A stretch of DNA of 7,317 nt from Clostridia bacterium. Its GTDB lineage: Bacteria > Bacillota_A > Clostridia > Christensenellales > UBA1242. This document shows, piece by piece, positions 1 through 6,646 of the stretch. Numbering within the stretch: position 1 is the stretch's first letter; each line of letters starts with the position of its first letter. Position numbers and translations under genes: made by a program. The notes under the pieces are model-generated. The model had not been told where the DNA came from and searched no databases. It was given only the letters and a program-made list of their open reading frames with translations. The DNA lies in the NCBI GenBank assembly GCA_017508345.1, contig JAFVZD010000134.1, forward strand, positions 1 through 7,317, read 5' to 3'.

Positions 1-582
1 CATCTGCAAGTCATCTGCAAAAGCATTGTACGCTTCCTGTGCATTCTTCTCCGGCACATCGCCAAATACACGCTCCTGAAACCCGTCGTTGCCCATGCTG
101 ATAAAGTTGACAATGTCTGTGGTCAGCATATAGAACTCAGTAATGGCATCAGCATCTGTGATTTCAGCATCTGCTATTTCGGATTCATTGTTTTGGACAG
201 ACTTATTGGTAGTAGGGCCTTCTTTTTTGTTTGACTCAATGATATTACCATCAGCATCGTATACAACATTTTCTTTTGCATCGATCATATAGATAGCATT
301 CATATCAACCTCTATGTAACCTTTTTTGTCACCTTCGCCCATCTCGAGCAATGCTACTCTACCATCTGTGGTCTCTCGCATAGAAACAATGGTACCATAA
401 AAACCGCTGGTAGTCTTTACCTTGTCGCCAACCTTGAGGTTGCTCAAAAAGTCTTGTAATTGTTGATATTGCTTCTTTCTAGCGGAGTTAGGTAATACAA
501 ACATCACTACCATCATAATAACGATAAAGATGAGCATTACACCGTAATCGCTAAAAAAGTCTCCGGCAAGTAAACCTATCAT
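1..582 (-). CDS. yajC: YajC family protein (preprotein translocase accessory subunit) with long C-terminal extension, 3' end outside window
   Basis: YajC is a small single-pass inner-membrane protein that associates with SecDF and the SecYEG translocon. The frame is open for all 194 codons to the window edge, so the C-terminus is missing. Residues 14-30 form one hydrophobic membrane segment (LIFIVIMMVVMFVLP), followed by a basic stretch (ARKKQYQQLQDFLSNL) and the family core 'LKVGDKVKTTSGFYGTIVSM' at about 49-68, with the typical 'YIEVDMNAIYMID' strand near 89-101. ATG at 582 is preceded by AAAGGAG with a 6-nt spacer. YajC proteins are usually about 85-115 residues. Here an acidic linker (about 103-148) and a further segment (about 149-194, containing 'FYMLTTDIVNFISMGNDGF') follow, and I do not recognise them. 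The gene lies downstream of ruvB on the same strand but has its own promoter. The family call is firm; the tail's role is unknown. Confidence 0.88.
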   Translation of the reverse strand, partial: MIGLLAGDFFSDYGVMLIFIVIMMVVMFVLPNSARKKQYQQLQDFLSNLKVGDKVKTTSGFYGTIVSMRETTDGRVALLEMGEGDKKGYIEVDMNAIYMIDAKENVVYDADGNIIESNKKEGPTTNKSVQNNESEIADAEITDADAITEFYMLTTDIVNFISMGNDGFQERVFGDVPEKNAQEAYNAFADDLQM

Positions 583-611
583 AGTATTCTCCTTTTAATC
601 AGTGTAGTATT

Positions 612-640
612 ATTATACTATACCTAACAAATTTTAGCAA
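612..640 (-). promoter_or_regulatory. putative sigma-A promoter of yajC
   Basis: On the minus strand, TTGCTA (635-640) and a perfect TATAAT (612-617) are separated by 17 nt. The predicted transcription start lies about 605, giving a leader of roughly 23 nt before the yajC ATG that includes its ribosome binding site. The promoter sits in the 85-nt gap after ruvB. I see no clear terminator hairpin in that gap, so read-through from the ruv genes is also possible. Confidence 0.65.
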
Positions 641-667
641 CCATTTGGAGCAAACTATGATGATATT

Positions 668-1720
668 TTAGGAATTAATATCTTGTTTTGTGTAGGTTTC
701 GAGCATTTTTTGTCTATCCTTATCCAATTCTCTGCCTAGATGCTCATATGCTAGTGGCATAGCCACTCTACCGCGACTAGTGCGTGCTATAAAGCCTAAT
801 TGGATTAAATATGGTTCGCAGACATCCTCGATAGTAGTAGCCTCTTCTCCAGTAGCGGCAGACAAAGTATCCAAGCCCACAGGACCACCATTAAATTTGT
901 CTATAATACTCTTTAGTATTCTATAATCTACGGCATCTAGACCTATTTCATCTATTTCCATATGAGCCAAAGCGTCTTGGACAATAGGCAATGTGATGAC
1001 ACCAGTGCCCTTTACCTCTGCGAAATCACGCACGCGTTTGAGTAATCTATTGGCAATCCTAGGTGTACCGCGTGAACATTTGGCAATCTCGAGTAAGGCA
1101 TCAGGATCAATCTTTACACCCAATATGCTAGCAGATCTATTAATAATCTGAGCCAACTCCTCAGGCTCGTACAATTCTAGTCTGCCTAGTATACCGAACC
1201 TATCACGCAGAGGTCCAGTGAGCATACCCGCCCTAGTGGTAGCACCTATTAGGGTAAATGGAGGTATAGGCAGGCGTACACTCTTGGCAGCGGGGCCAGT
1301 ACCTACTACAAAGTCCAGTGCAAAATCTTCCATTGCGGGATACAACACTTCTTCTACTGCTCTAGAGAGCCTATGTATCTCATCAATAAATAGTACATCG
1401 TTTTTATTTAAATTAGATAAAATTGCAGCAAGGTCAGCAGCATGCTCTATGGCAGGGCCACTGGTTACCTTTATTTGAGCACCTAATTCTTCTGCTATGA
1501 TGTGCGCCAGTGTTGTCTTACCCAACCCTGGAGGTCCAAACAATAGTACATGATCTAGAGCATCTTGACGATTTTTGGTGGCTTCTATATATATGGATAG
1601 GTTCTTTTTTATTTTGTTTTGACCTACATACTCATTGAGTCTAGTGGGACGGAGGCTATTCTCTATGACATCCTCTACTTCGCTCTTCGTACTAGTAATA
1701 AATCTTTCTAATTCTTCCAT
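668..1720 (-). CDS. ruvB: Holliday junction branch migration ATPase RuvB
   Basis: RuvB is the hexameric AAA+ motor that, with RuvA, drives branch migration of Holliday junctions in homologous recombination and repair in the cytoplasm. The 350-residue length is normal. Visible motifs in order are '[12 protein letters not shown]' (23-34), Walker A 'GPPGLGKTT' (62-70), Walker B 'LFIDEIHRL' (110-118), sensor 1 'GATTRAG' (159-165), arginine-finger segment 'LRDRFG' (171-176), sensor 2 '[10 protein letters not shown]' (218-227), and the C-terminal winged-helix region containing '[15 protein letters not shown]' (278-292). The ATG at 1720 has GGGAG about 6 nt upstream, lying inside the end of ruvA. 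The gap to ruvA is 2 nt, which suggests translational coupling. No key residue is missing. Confidence 0.98.
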   Translation of the reverse strand: MEELERFITSTKSEVEDVIENSLRPTRLNEYVGQNKIKKNLSIYIEATKNRQDALDHVLLFGPPGLGKTTLAHIIAEELGAQIKVTSGPAIEHAADLAAILSNLNKNDVLFIDEIHRLSRAVEEVLYPAMEDFALDFVVGTGPAAKSVRLPIPPFTLIGATTRAGMLTGPLRDRFGILGRLELYEPEELAQIINRSASILGVKIDPDALLEIAKCSRGTPRIANRLLKRVRDFAEVKGTGVITLPIVQDALAHMEIDEIGLDAVDYRILKSIIDKFNGGPVGLDTLSAATGEEATTIEDVCEPYLIQLGFIARTSRGRVAMPLAYEHLGRELDKDRQKMLETYTKQDINS

Positions 1721-1722
1721 AA

Positions 1723-2331
1723 TTATCTCCCTAATGCCTTAAAGGATTTTTGGAGTAGAACTTCTAAAGAATCACCAGGTTGCATATTCTTGGTGACAAT
1801 ATCTTGGGCAACCAATTTGTTTACTCCCCAGTCCACCAATACACCGATAGCCATATTGGCGATGGAATTGTCAGCAACAGGTTTGTCGGACAAAAAGTCG
1901 CTCTGCACAGTCACACCCTTTATGTCACCTAGACTCATTTTTTCTTTTAGTTCTAGCAAAATGCGTTCTCTAATCTTGGTACCTATTCCTTTGATACCTT
2001 TGAGCATACTAGCCTGTTGTGTAGCCACTGCTACGGTTAATTCGGGAGCAGAGATATTACTCAATATACTAATAGCCATCTTGGGTCCCACACCATTTAC
2101 TAGAATCAATTTTTTGAAAACTTCGCGTTCTACCTTGTCCAAGAAACCAAATAGGGACATTTCATCTTCTCTACAATGTAGAGAGGTATATAGCGTAACC
2201 ATATCCCCTACTTCACCAATATTATTATAACAATTGGTAGTAACTAGTGCCTCGTATCCTACACCATTACAATCAATCACTACGGTATTTTCCCATTTGT
2301 CACTCAGTATTCCTCGCAAAAAACTATACAT
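1723..2331 (-). CDS. ruvA: Holliday junction DNA-binding protein RuvA
   Basis: RuvA tetramers bind the four-way junction and load RuvB rings. The 202-residue length matches the family. Residues 1-63 form the OB-fold N-terminal domain, starting '[12 protein letters not shown]', with the acidic pin E55-D56 ('[12 protein letters not shown]') at the same position as in E. coli RuvA. Two helix-hairpin-helix motifs follow: '[14 protein letters not shown]' (77-90) and '[16 protein letters not shown]' (110-125). In the second, the common GIGKKTAERI pattern is altered to [11 protein letters not shown] variable acidic linker leads to the C-terminal RuvB-binding domain (about 153-202). The start is ATG with GAGG 8 nt upstream. 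That site overlaps the end of ruvC, whose stop lies 10 nt before this start. The gene is the middle member of the ruvCAB operon. Confidence 0.97.
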   Translation of the reverse strand: MYSFLRGILSDKWENTVVIDCNGVGYEALVTTNCYNNIGEVGDMVTLYTSLHCREDEMSLFGFLDKVEREVFKKLILVNGVGPKMAISILSNISAPELTVAVATQQASMLKGIKGIGTKIRERILLELKEKMSLGDIKGVTVQSDFLSDKPVADNSIANMAIGVLVDWGVNKLVAQDIVTKNMQPGDSLEVLLQKSFKALGR

Positions 2332-2341
2332 ATTATTATCC

Positions 2342-2830
2342 TCACTTTAATTCTCTTAATCTTTGATTGGTTTGGCTATGACAAATAGCCATAGCTACTG
2401 CGTCTGCCGCATCATCTGGTCTAGGTATCTTTTGTAAGCCTAGAATAGTCTTTACCATAAACTGCACTTGATGTTTGTCCGCCTTGGCTGTACCCACTAA
2501 TGCACTTTTGACTTGTAATGGAGTATACTCATAAATGGGGATACCTCGCTGTTGTACCGCTAATAGTATGACTCCCCTAGCCTCTGCTACTGGGATGGCA
2601 GTAGTAATATTCCTACCCCAATACAATTTTTCAATAGCCATAGCCTCGGGTTGAAACTTATCTAACAATGCGTTCATACTATCATATATAATATGTAGCC
2701 TCTCATTGAGAGTTTTTTCTTTTGGAGTAGATATCGCACCATAGTCAATAATCTTTAATCCGTTGGACAATTTATCCAGTACACCAAAACCAATCAGACC
2801 ATATCCCGGGTCTATACCTAATATTCTCAC
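2342..2830 (-). CDS. ruvC: crossover junction endodeoxyribonuclease RuvC (GTG start)
   Basis: RuvC is a dimeric, Mg-dependent RNase H-fold nuclease that resolves Holliday junctions by symmetrical cuts. I start it at the GTG at 2828-2830, not at the in-frame ATG 30 nt further upstream. The GTG has GAGGTG at 2837-2842 with a 6-nt spacer, gives the standard N-terminus 'MRILGIDPGYG', and yields 162 residues, a usual length. The upstream ATG would place the likely -10 box inside the coding region. The four catalytic acids are present: D7 ('GIDPG'), E67 ('AIEKLYW'), and D140 and D143 ('RPDDAADAVAMAICH'). The gene is first in the ruvCAB operon, with 10 nt to ruvA. Confidence 0.97.
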   Translation of the reverse strand: MRILGIDPGYGLIGFGVLDKLSNGLKIIDYGAISTPKEKTLNERLHIIYDSMNALLDKFQPEAMAIEKLYWGRNITTAIPVAEARGVILLAVQQRGIPIYEYTPLQVKSALVGTAKADKHQVQFMVKTILGLQKIPRPDDAADAVAMAICHSQTNQRLRELK

Positions 2831-2848
2831 AATAATCACCTCGTATAT

Positions 2849-2877
2849 ATAATAGCACAAAGATGAAATATTGTAAA
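2849..2877 (-). promoter_or_regulatory. putative promoter of the ruvCAB operon
   Basis: On the minus strand, TTTACA (2872-2877) and TATTAT (2849-2854) are 17 nt apart; each matches 5 of 6 consensus bases. The -10 lies only 18 nt from the GTG start of ruvC, so the transcript would begin almost at the ribosome binding site, leaving a leader of only about 12-15 nt. No LexA/SOS box of the GAAC-N4-GTTC type is visible, so SOS control is not supported by the sequence. Confidence 0.55.
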
Positions 2878-2930
2878 TAATTTTGAATATTTAACTAAAA
2901 TGTTCTAATTTTTGCCTCAAAATAGTGAAA

Positions 2931-2970
2931 TTCACAAAAAATTTTAAAATTTCATATATTTTTTTGTGAA
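2931..2970. repeat. A/T-tract inverted repeat between divergent promoters
   Basis: An 11-nt perfect inverted repeat has arms TTCACAAAAAA (2931-2941) and TTTTTTGTGAA (2960-2970) around an 18-nt A/T centre. It overlaps an odd-length palindrome GTGAA-A-TTCAC (2925-2935) and a 14-nt palindrome AAATTTTAAAATTT (2939-2952). It lies just upstream of the -35 of the tRNA promoter and about 50 nt upstream of the ruvC promoter. A/T tracts here would suit an UP element for the tRNA promoter. The repeated GTGAA half-sites could also be a protein-binding site. Both roles are inferred. Confidence 0.4.
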
Positions 2971-2976
2971 AAACGC

Positions 2977-3005
2977 TTGCAATTTATTTAAATATCTGCT
3001 ATTAT
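2977..3005 (+). promoter_or_regulatory. putative promoter of the tRNA operon
   Basis: TTGCAA (2977-2982) and TATTAT (3000-3005) are separated by 17 nt, with A/T tracts directly upstream. Transcription would start about 3012, some 27 nt before the first tRNA. Position and strength fit a stable-RNA promoter that reads away from ruvC. Confidence 0.65.
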
Positions 3006-3038
3006 ATGAGTGTTCACTTGTGGAACGCAACTAAATAT

Positions 3039-3114
3039 GGGGACTTAGCTCAGCTGGTAGAGCATCTGCCTTACAAGCAGAGGGTCATAGGTTCGAGCCC
3101 TATAGTCCCCACCA
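3039..3114 (+). tRNA. tRNA-Val (anticodon TAC)
   Basis: This is a complete 76-nt cloverleaf with acceptor GGGGACT/AGTCCCC, D stem GCTC/GAGC, anticodon stem TCTGC/GCAGA with loop CTTACAA (anticodon TAC at 3072-3074), T arm ATAGG-TTCGAGC-CCTAT, discriminator A and an encoded CCA at 3112-3114. It reads GUA-type valine codons and is first in the four-tRNA cluster. Confidence 0.97.
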
Positions 3115-3117
3115 TAT

Positions 3118-3193
<76 letters not shown>

Positions 3194-3203
3194 TTTTATT
3201 TAT

Positions 3204-3277
3204 GGCGCCATAGCCAAGTGGTAAGGCTCAGGTCTGCAAAACCTTCATCCCCAGTTCAAATCTGGGTGGCGCCTCCA
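3204..3277 (+). tRNA. tRNA-Cys (anticodon GCA)
   Basis: This is a 74-nt cloverleaf with acceptor GGCGCCA/TGGCGCC, a short D stem GCC/GGC typical of bacterial tRNA-Cys, loop CTGCAAA (anticodon GCA at 3236-3238), T arm CCCAG-TTCAAAT-CTGGG, discriminator T (the usual U73 for tRNA-Cys) and an encoded CCA. The outermost anticodon-stem pair (positions 27 and 43) is a C-T mismatch at 3229/3245, leaving four pairs. Everything else looks functional. Confidence 0.95.
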
Positions 3278-3284
3278 CTAATAT

Positions 3285-3371
3285 GCCGAAGTGGCGGAAT
3301 TGGTAGACGCAAGGGACTTAAAATCCCTCGAAGGTTTCTTCGTGCCGGTCCGAGTCCGGCCTTCGGCACCA
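3285..3371 (+). tRNA. tRNA-Leu (anticodon TAA)
   Basis: This is an 87-nt class II tRNA with acceptor GCCGAAG/CTTCGGC, anticodon stem AGGGA/TCCCT with loop CTTAAAA (anticodon TAA at 3319-3321), a long variable arm containing CGAAGG-TTTCTTCG, T arm GCCGG-TCCGAGT-CCGGC, discriminator A and an encoded CCA at 3369-3371. It is the last gene of the cluster, followed at once by a terminator. Confidence 0.97.
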
Positions 3372-3378
3372 GATGTAC

Positions 3379-3408
3379 AAAAACAAGTTTGTAGAGACTT
3401 GTTTTTTT
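3379..3408 (+). terminator. intrinsic terminator of the tRNA operon
   Basis: A stem AAAAACAAGT (3379-3388) pairs with ACTTGTTTTT (3397-3406) around an 8-nt loop and runs into an unbroken T tract to 3408. It begins 8 nt after the CCA of tRNA-Leu, the expected place for the end of the tRNA transcript. Confidence 0.8.
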
Positions 3409-3716
3409 GTTTTGTATAAAAAGGTGGAATACTCTACCCTATATTGTTTTATTTTAGTAAATCGTTGCAATCCAAATAATTAATAAAAGTATCAATTATT
3501 TTATTATTTCTACTAACAATATCATTTTCGTTAAATTCGGAATGGTTTATTGTTAAGTTTTATAGTTCTATATTTTTAGTTCCTTCTTTCTTTTGATTTA
3601 TTGAATAAATAGTATATTATCTTGTTCATCTCCATTTGATATTCTCACAATGAGTAAAAACCCTGATGGCATAAATTTTTTTGGATTGTAAAAATAATAA
3701 TATTTTGGCTAATTGG
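3409..3716. other. A+T-rich intergenic stretch without an intact gene
   Basis: About 300 nt between the tRNA terminator and the aldehyde dehydrogenase promoter hold no complete gene. The DNA is richer in A+T than the flanking genes. Minus-strand frames contain short, protein-like but interrupted stretches, described separately as a possible gene remnant. No tRNA-derived direct repeat, integrase gene or insertion-sequence ends are visible. Confidence 0.6.
3449..3616 (-). pseudogene. possible remnant of an unrecognised protein-coding gene
   Basis: On the minus strand one frame reads 'YTIYSINQKKEGTKNIEL', a TAA at 3560-3562, then 'NLTINHSEFNENDIVSRNN' and 'KIIDTFINYLDCNDLLK' before a TAA at 3449-3451. 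The composition (acidic and hydrophobic alternation, a plausible helical C-terminus) looks more like decayed coding sequence than random A/T-rich DNA. In another minus frame upstream, 'DFGNQLAKILLFLQSKKIY' and 'AIRVFTHCENIKWR' end at 3626, so frameshifts would be needed to join the pieces. I do not recognise a family. There is no start codon with a ribosome binding site. The call rests on appearance only, and chance open reading in A/T-rich DNA is a real alternative. Confidence 0.22.
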
Positions 3717-3753
3717 TTGCCAAAATCAAAAGTCAATGATAATATTGTATCAT
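3717..3753 (+). promoter_or_regulatory. putative promoter with overlapping operator-like palindrome for the aldehyde dehydrogenase
   Basis: TTGCCA (3717-3722) and TAATAT (3740-3745) are 17 nt apart on the plus strand. The -10 lies inside an inverted repeat ATGATA (3736-3741) / TATCAT (3748-3753) with a 6-nt spacer, a geometry that would let a dimeric repressor block transcription. The gene's ribosome binding site GAGG (3766-3769) follows, 9 nt before the ATG. The operator function is inferred. Confidence 0.42.
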
Positions 3754-3778
3754 AACAATTTGAGCGAGGTAATGAACT

Positions 3779-5146
3779 ATGGAAATTAATGAAATAGTGA
3801 GTAAACAGAGTGAATTTTATTCTACTTTTGCGACTTTTGAATACAAATTTAGATTGGAGCAACTGAAAAAATTGAGGCAGTCCATTCAAGATAACCAGAG
3901 GATATTATTGGATGCATTTGTGGCAGACCTGAATAAATGCGAATTTGACGCGGTTACCACAGAGATTAGTCTAGTTTATAATGAAATTGACTATATGATC
4001 AAGCACTTGAAGCGACTAATGAAGCCCAAAAGAGTATCTACTACTTTGCTAAACTTCCCTAGTAAGGGTAAAATTTGGCACGAGCCATTGGGACAAATAC
4101 TAATTATGGCACCATGGAATTACCCATTCCAGCTGGCGATGTGTCCTTTGGCGGGGGCAATTGCTGGAGGTAACACAATTATACTCAAGCCTAGTGCATA
4201 TACGCCCAATGTGAGTAATGCTATTGCCAAGATATTATCTGTTTTTTCGGATGAGTATATAGCGGTAGTTTTGGGTGGTAGAGAGCAAAATCAAGCACTA
4301 TTGGACCAAAAATTTGACTTAATATTCTTCACAGGTAGCAAGAATGTGGGACAAATTGTGCAAGAAAAAGCATCAAAGCACCTTACACCTGTTGTATTGG
4401 AGCTGGGAGGTAAATCGCCTTGTATAGTCTCTGATACTGCAGATGTGGACAAAAGCGCAAAGAGAATTGTTTGGGGAAAATTCCTAAATGCTGGTCAAAC
4501 TTGTATTGCACCAGACTATATAATGGTACACAAGAATATTTATAATGAATTCTTGGACAAAGCCAAAGAATATACACAGAAATTTTATTATACGGACGGC
4601 AAGTTAAATGAAAACTTTATGTATATAGTAAATGATAAACATACACAAAGATTATTGGGGTTAATCGAACAAAGTAAAGTAATTTTTGGTGGAAAAGCCA
4701 ATGGTAGACAAATTGAACCCACGATTATAAAGGATGTAGAATTTACGGATGCGATTATGCAGGAGGAAATATTTGGACCATTGATGCCGATTATCCCTTA
4801 TGAAGATATAGATGATGTCATTAGATATATCAACTCAAAGGATAAACCACTGGCATTGTATTATTTTGGAGACAACAAAGAATTCAAAAAAGTTATTACC
4901 TATACCCCATCAGGTGGAGTGTGTCATAACGAAGTAATAATGCATTTTACTGAAAAGAACTTACCTTTTGGTGGTGTTGGCGAGAGCGGTATGGGCAGTT
5001 ATCACGGCAAAAAATCATTTGAGACATTTACGCATGCCAAGAGTGTATTGTGCAAGGCTAAAAAAATGGAGCTACCACTAAAGTATCCACCTTATACACA
5101 AAAGAAATCTAATTTTGTGTATTGGTATTTGGGATATAAAAAATGA
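3779..5146 (+). CDS. NAD(P)-dependent aldehyde dehydrogenase, class 3 type
   Basis: The product oxidises an aldehyde to the carboxylic acid with NAD(P)+; the natural substrate cannot be read from sequence. Length (455 residues) and layout fit the class 3 (ALDH3/YwdH-like) group. Visible motifs are 'GQILIMAPWNYPF' (105-117, with oxyanion-hole N114), cofactor-binding 'LKPSA' (136-140), 'FFTGS' (183-187), general base E208 in 'LELGGK', catalytic C242 in 'GQTCIAPDY', 'QEEIFGP' (328-334), and 'NLPFGGVGESGMG' (394-406). The C-terminal 'LKYPPYT' is typical of class 3 enzymes, which often act on medium- or long-chain or aromatic aldehydes. The ATG follows GAGG at 3766-3769. The gene is monocistronic, with a promoter and palindrome upstream and a hairpin terminator 4 nt after its TGA. 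All catalytic residues are intact. Confidence 0.95.
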   Translation: MEINEIVSKQSEFYSTFATFEYKFRLEQLKKLRQSIQDNQRILLDAFVADLNKCEFDAVTTEISLVYNEIDYMIKHLKRLMKPKRVSTTLLNFPSKGKIWHEPLGQILIMAPWNYPFQLAMCPLAGAIAGGNTIILKPSAYTPNVSNAIAKILSVFSDEYIAVVLGGREQNQALLDQKFDLIFFTGSKNVGQIVQEKASKHLTPVVLELGGKSPCIVSDTADVDKSAKRIVWGKFLNAGQTCIAPDYIMVHKNIYNEFLDKAKEYTQKFYYTDGKLNENFMYIVNDKHTQRLLGLIEQSKVIFGGKANGRQIEPTIIKDVEFTDAIMQEEIFGPLMPIIPYEDIDDVIRYINSKDKPLALYYFGDNKEFKKVITYTPSGGVCHNEVIMHFTEKNLPFGGVGESGMGSYHGKKSFETFTHAKSVLCKAKKMELPLKYPPYTQKKSNFVYWYLGYKK

Positions 5147-5150
5147 AACA

Positions 5151-5181
5151 ACAAAAGATGACGCAATGCGTCATCTTTTGT
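5151..5181. terminator. bidirectional hairpin terminator between convergent genes
   Basis: A perfect inverted repeat, ACAAAAGATGACGCA (5151-5165) and TGCGTCATCTTTTGT (5167-5181), is centred on one base; in RNA it would form about 13 pairs with a CAATG loop. It lies 4 nt after the aldehyde dehydrogenase stop and 11 nt beyond the stop of the convergent surface-protein gene, so it can serve both. The U residues are mostly inside the stem base on each strand, with short T-rich tails. Confidence 0.8.
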
Positions 5182-5192
5182 CTTGTGCTAAA

Positions 5193-6524
5193 TTAACTCT
5201 TGAAAGTGAGGTATCCTGGGGTACTAGGTGTGTCTACACATGCGTAATCTGCATTCGCATACTCATCATCATAAGATGTGCCATTAGCACCAACCAAGTT
5301 GTAGCATGAACCAAACACCCTCATGGAGTCGGCATTAATTAAACTAGCCGTACTCCACCCACTACCTACATATATCGTTGATAGTTGAATACATTGAGAA
5401 AACATAGCATACATATCCGTTACACTACTTGTATTAAAAATACTTATATCTAATGTTGTCAACATCTGGCTACAATATGCAAACATCATTTCCATATTAG
5501 TAACACTGTTGGTATCTACAATATTATTAAATTCTACAGTTTCTAGACAATATAAATAGTAAAACATGTAACTACTATCTTCATTAAATTTAATCTGTGT
5601 ATTTTCATCTGTTGCTAAAATATATACTTCTGGACAAACACCAGCCATATTCTCAAGCTCCACCCTATATACCATTACACTACCATCATTATTAATACTT
5701 ATATCAATAGGATTAGTTACACTTGATATCTCACTAGAATAATCCACCAAACTTCCAAATACAACTACATTTATATTTTGGTCCATGTTCTCATAATTAC
5801 TATCTGAATTAGCATATCCCTTGATGGCACTATTTACATATTTACCACTTTTTATCTCTGCATAAGTAGTCAAATCACCATCAAATTCATTTTTATCAAC
5901 CAGTTCCCAATTAGCAGTACCTACAAAACTAGCATCGATATCTAGGTTGGTTATCTCGCATAGCACATAGATGTAAGCAGTAGAACCTGCTGGGAGTTCT
6001 TTTGAACTAAAACTACTCCTAAAATTACTCCTGTTAGTATTCAAATTGGTAGATATATCCGTACTGCTGGTGGAATAGGCATAACTCACTGTAAAATTTA
6101 CTGGAGTACTACTGGTGGTGATGTCTAGGGAAATTACCATATCAATGGAATTAGCTTTGTTGTTTTCTATTATGTAACGAAGCACAAAGTATTGATTTTT
6201 GGTAATTGGTTGATTACTTAACGCATTGAAATTCGCTGCATAAGTACCATTTGAGCCTGATGCATCCTTACCGTTGAATGTTATCTTGTTATTACTACCT
6301 GACATAATGGTGGTATAACTACCTGCACTGGTCTCATTTACTGTAGCCTTGCGATAACTCGCTGTCACATCGCAACACACACCTTTGGCAATATAATTAA
6401 TGCTGTAGCTATTACCTACATTTGCAGTAAATGCTGCCAGTACCACTACTAAACCTACAATACTAATAACTGCTACTAGGCTCACGGCTACAATACTTGT
6501 AATGATTTTTGCCTTCGCTTGCAT
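5193..6524 (-). CDS. BspA-like (DUF285) leucine-rich-repeat surface protein with N-terminal membrane anchor
   Basis: The 443-residue product is probably exported and held at the cell surface; family members are often linked to adhesion, but a role is not shown here. After 'MQAKAKIITS', residues 11-32 form a long hydrophobic segment acting as signal or anchor. Residues about 35-255 are Ser/Thr/Asn-rich, beta-strand-like and unrecognised. Residues about 318-410 carry degenerate DUF285/BspA-type repeats: 'TNSVTNMEMMFAYCSQM', 'TSSVTDMYAMFSQCIQL', then 'STIYVGSGWSTASL'. The end 'VGANGTSYDDEYANADYACV...TPGYLTFKS' resembles the closing unit of such proteins. I see no LPXTG motif, lipobox or cell-wall-binding repeat. 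ATG 6524 follows GGGG about 9 nt upstream. The gene stands alone with its own promoter and a terminator shared with the convergent aldehyde dehydrogenase. Confidence 0.82.
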   Translation of the reverse strand: MQAKAKIITSIVAVSLVAVISIVGLVVVLAAFTANVGNSYSINYIAKGVCCDVTASYRKATVNETSAGSYTTIMSGSNNKITFNGKDASGSNGTYAANFNALSNQPITKNQYFVLRYIIENNKANSIDMVISLDITTSSTPVNFTVSYAYSTSSTDISTNLNTNRSNFRSSFSSKELPAGSTAYIYVLCEITNLDIDASFVGTANWELVDKNEFDGDLTTYAEIKSGKYVNSAIKGYANSDSNYENMDQNINVVVFGSLVDYSSEISSVTNPIDISINNDGSVMVYRVELENMAGVCPEVYILATDENTQIKFNEDSSYMFYYLYCLETVEFNNIVDTNSVTNMEMMFAYCSQMLTTLDISIFNTSSVTDMYAMFSQCIQLSTIYVGSGWSTASLINADSMRVFGSCYNLVGANGTSYDDEYANADYACVDTPSTPGYLTFKS

Positions 6525-6557
6525 ACTATATTCCCCTATTTTTGTTTGATATAGTTT

Positions 6558-6586
6558 ATTATAACAAATATGATGAGTTTTATCAA
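6558..6586 (-). promoter_or_regulatory. strong putative promoter of the BspA-like gene
   Basis: On the minus strand TTGATA (6581-6586, 5 of 6 consensus) and a perfect TATAAT (6558-6563) are separated by exactly 17 nt. The start site would be near 6551, giving a leader of about 27 nt to the ATG at 6524. This is among the best promoter matches in the window. Confidence 0.72.
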
Positions 6587-6646
6587 ATGATTTGAGGTTG
6601 TTTTCTCAGATGCTGAAAATGTTTTTTATATACAACTACATAATGG

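Noticed and set aside
1218..2230. Plus-strand open frames opposite ruvB and ruvA
   Set aside because: These are antisense shadows of conserved genes, lacking ribosome binding sites and family resemblance.
2342..2860. ATG start for ruvC at 2860
   Set aside because: It lacks a ribosome binding site and overlaps the likely promoter; the GTG at 2830 has a well-spaced GAGGTG and gives the conserved N-terminus.
2892..2905. LexA/SOS-like GAAC...GTTA on the minus strand upstream of ruvC
   Set aside because: The spacing between the half-sites is 6 rather than 4 and the second half is imperfect, so it does not fit the Firmicutes LexA box.
3349..3371. tRNA-Leu 3' end as an attachment site for a mobile element
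   Set aside because: No repeat of the tRNA 3' sequence and no integrase or recombinase gene is visible in the window.
3626..3889. 87-codon minus-strand open frame across the aldehyde dehydrogenase start
   Set aside because: It overlaps the start of the well-supported aldehyde dehydrogenase, has no good ribosome binding site, and only its downstream part looks protein-like. I treated that part as a possible remnant only.
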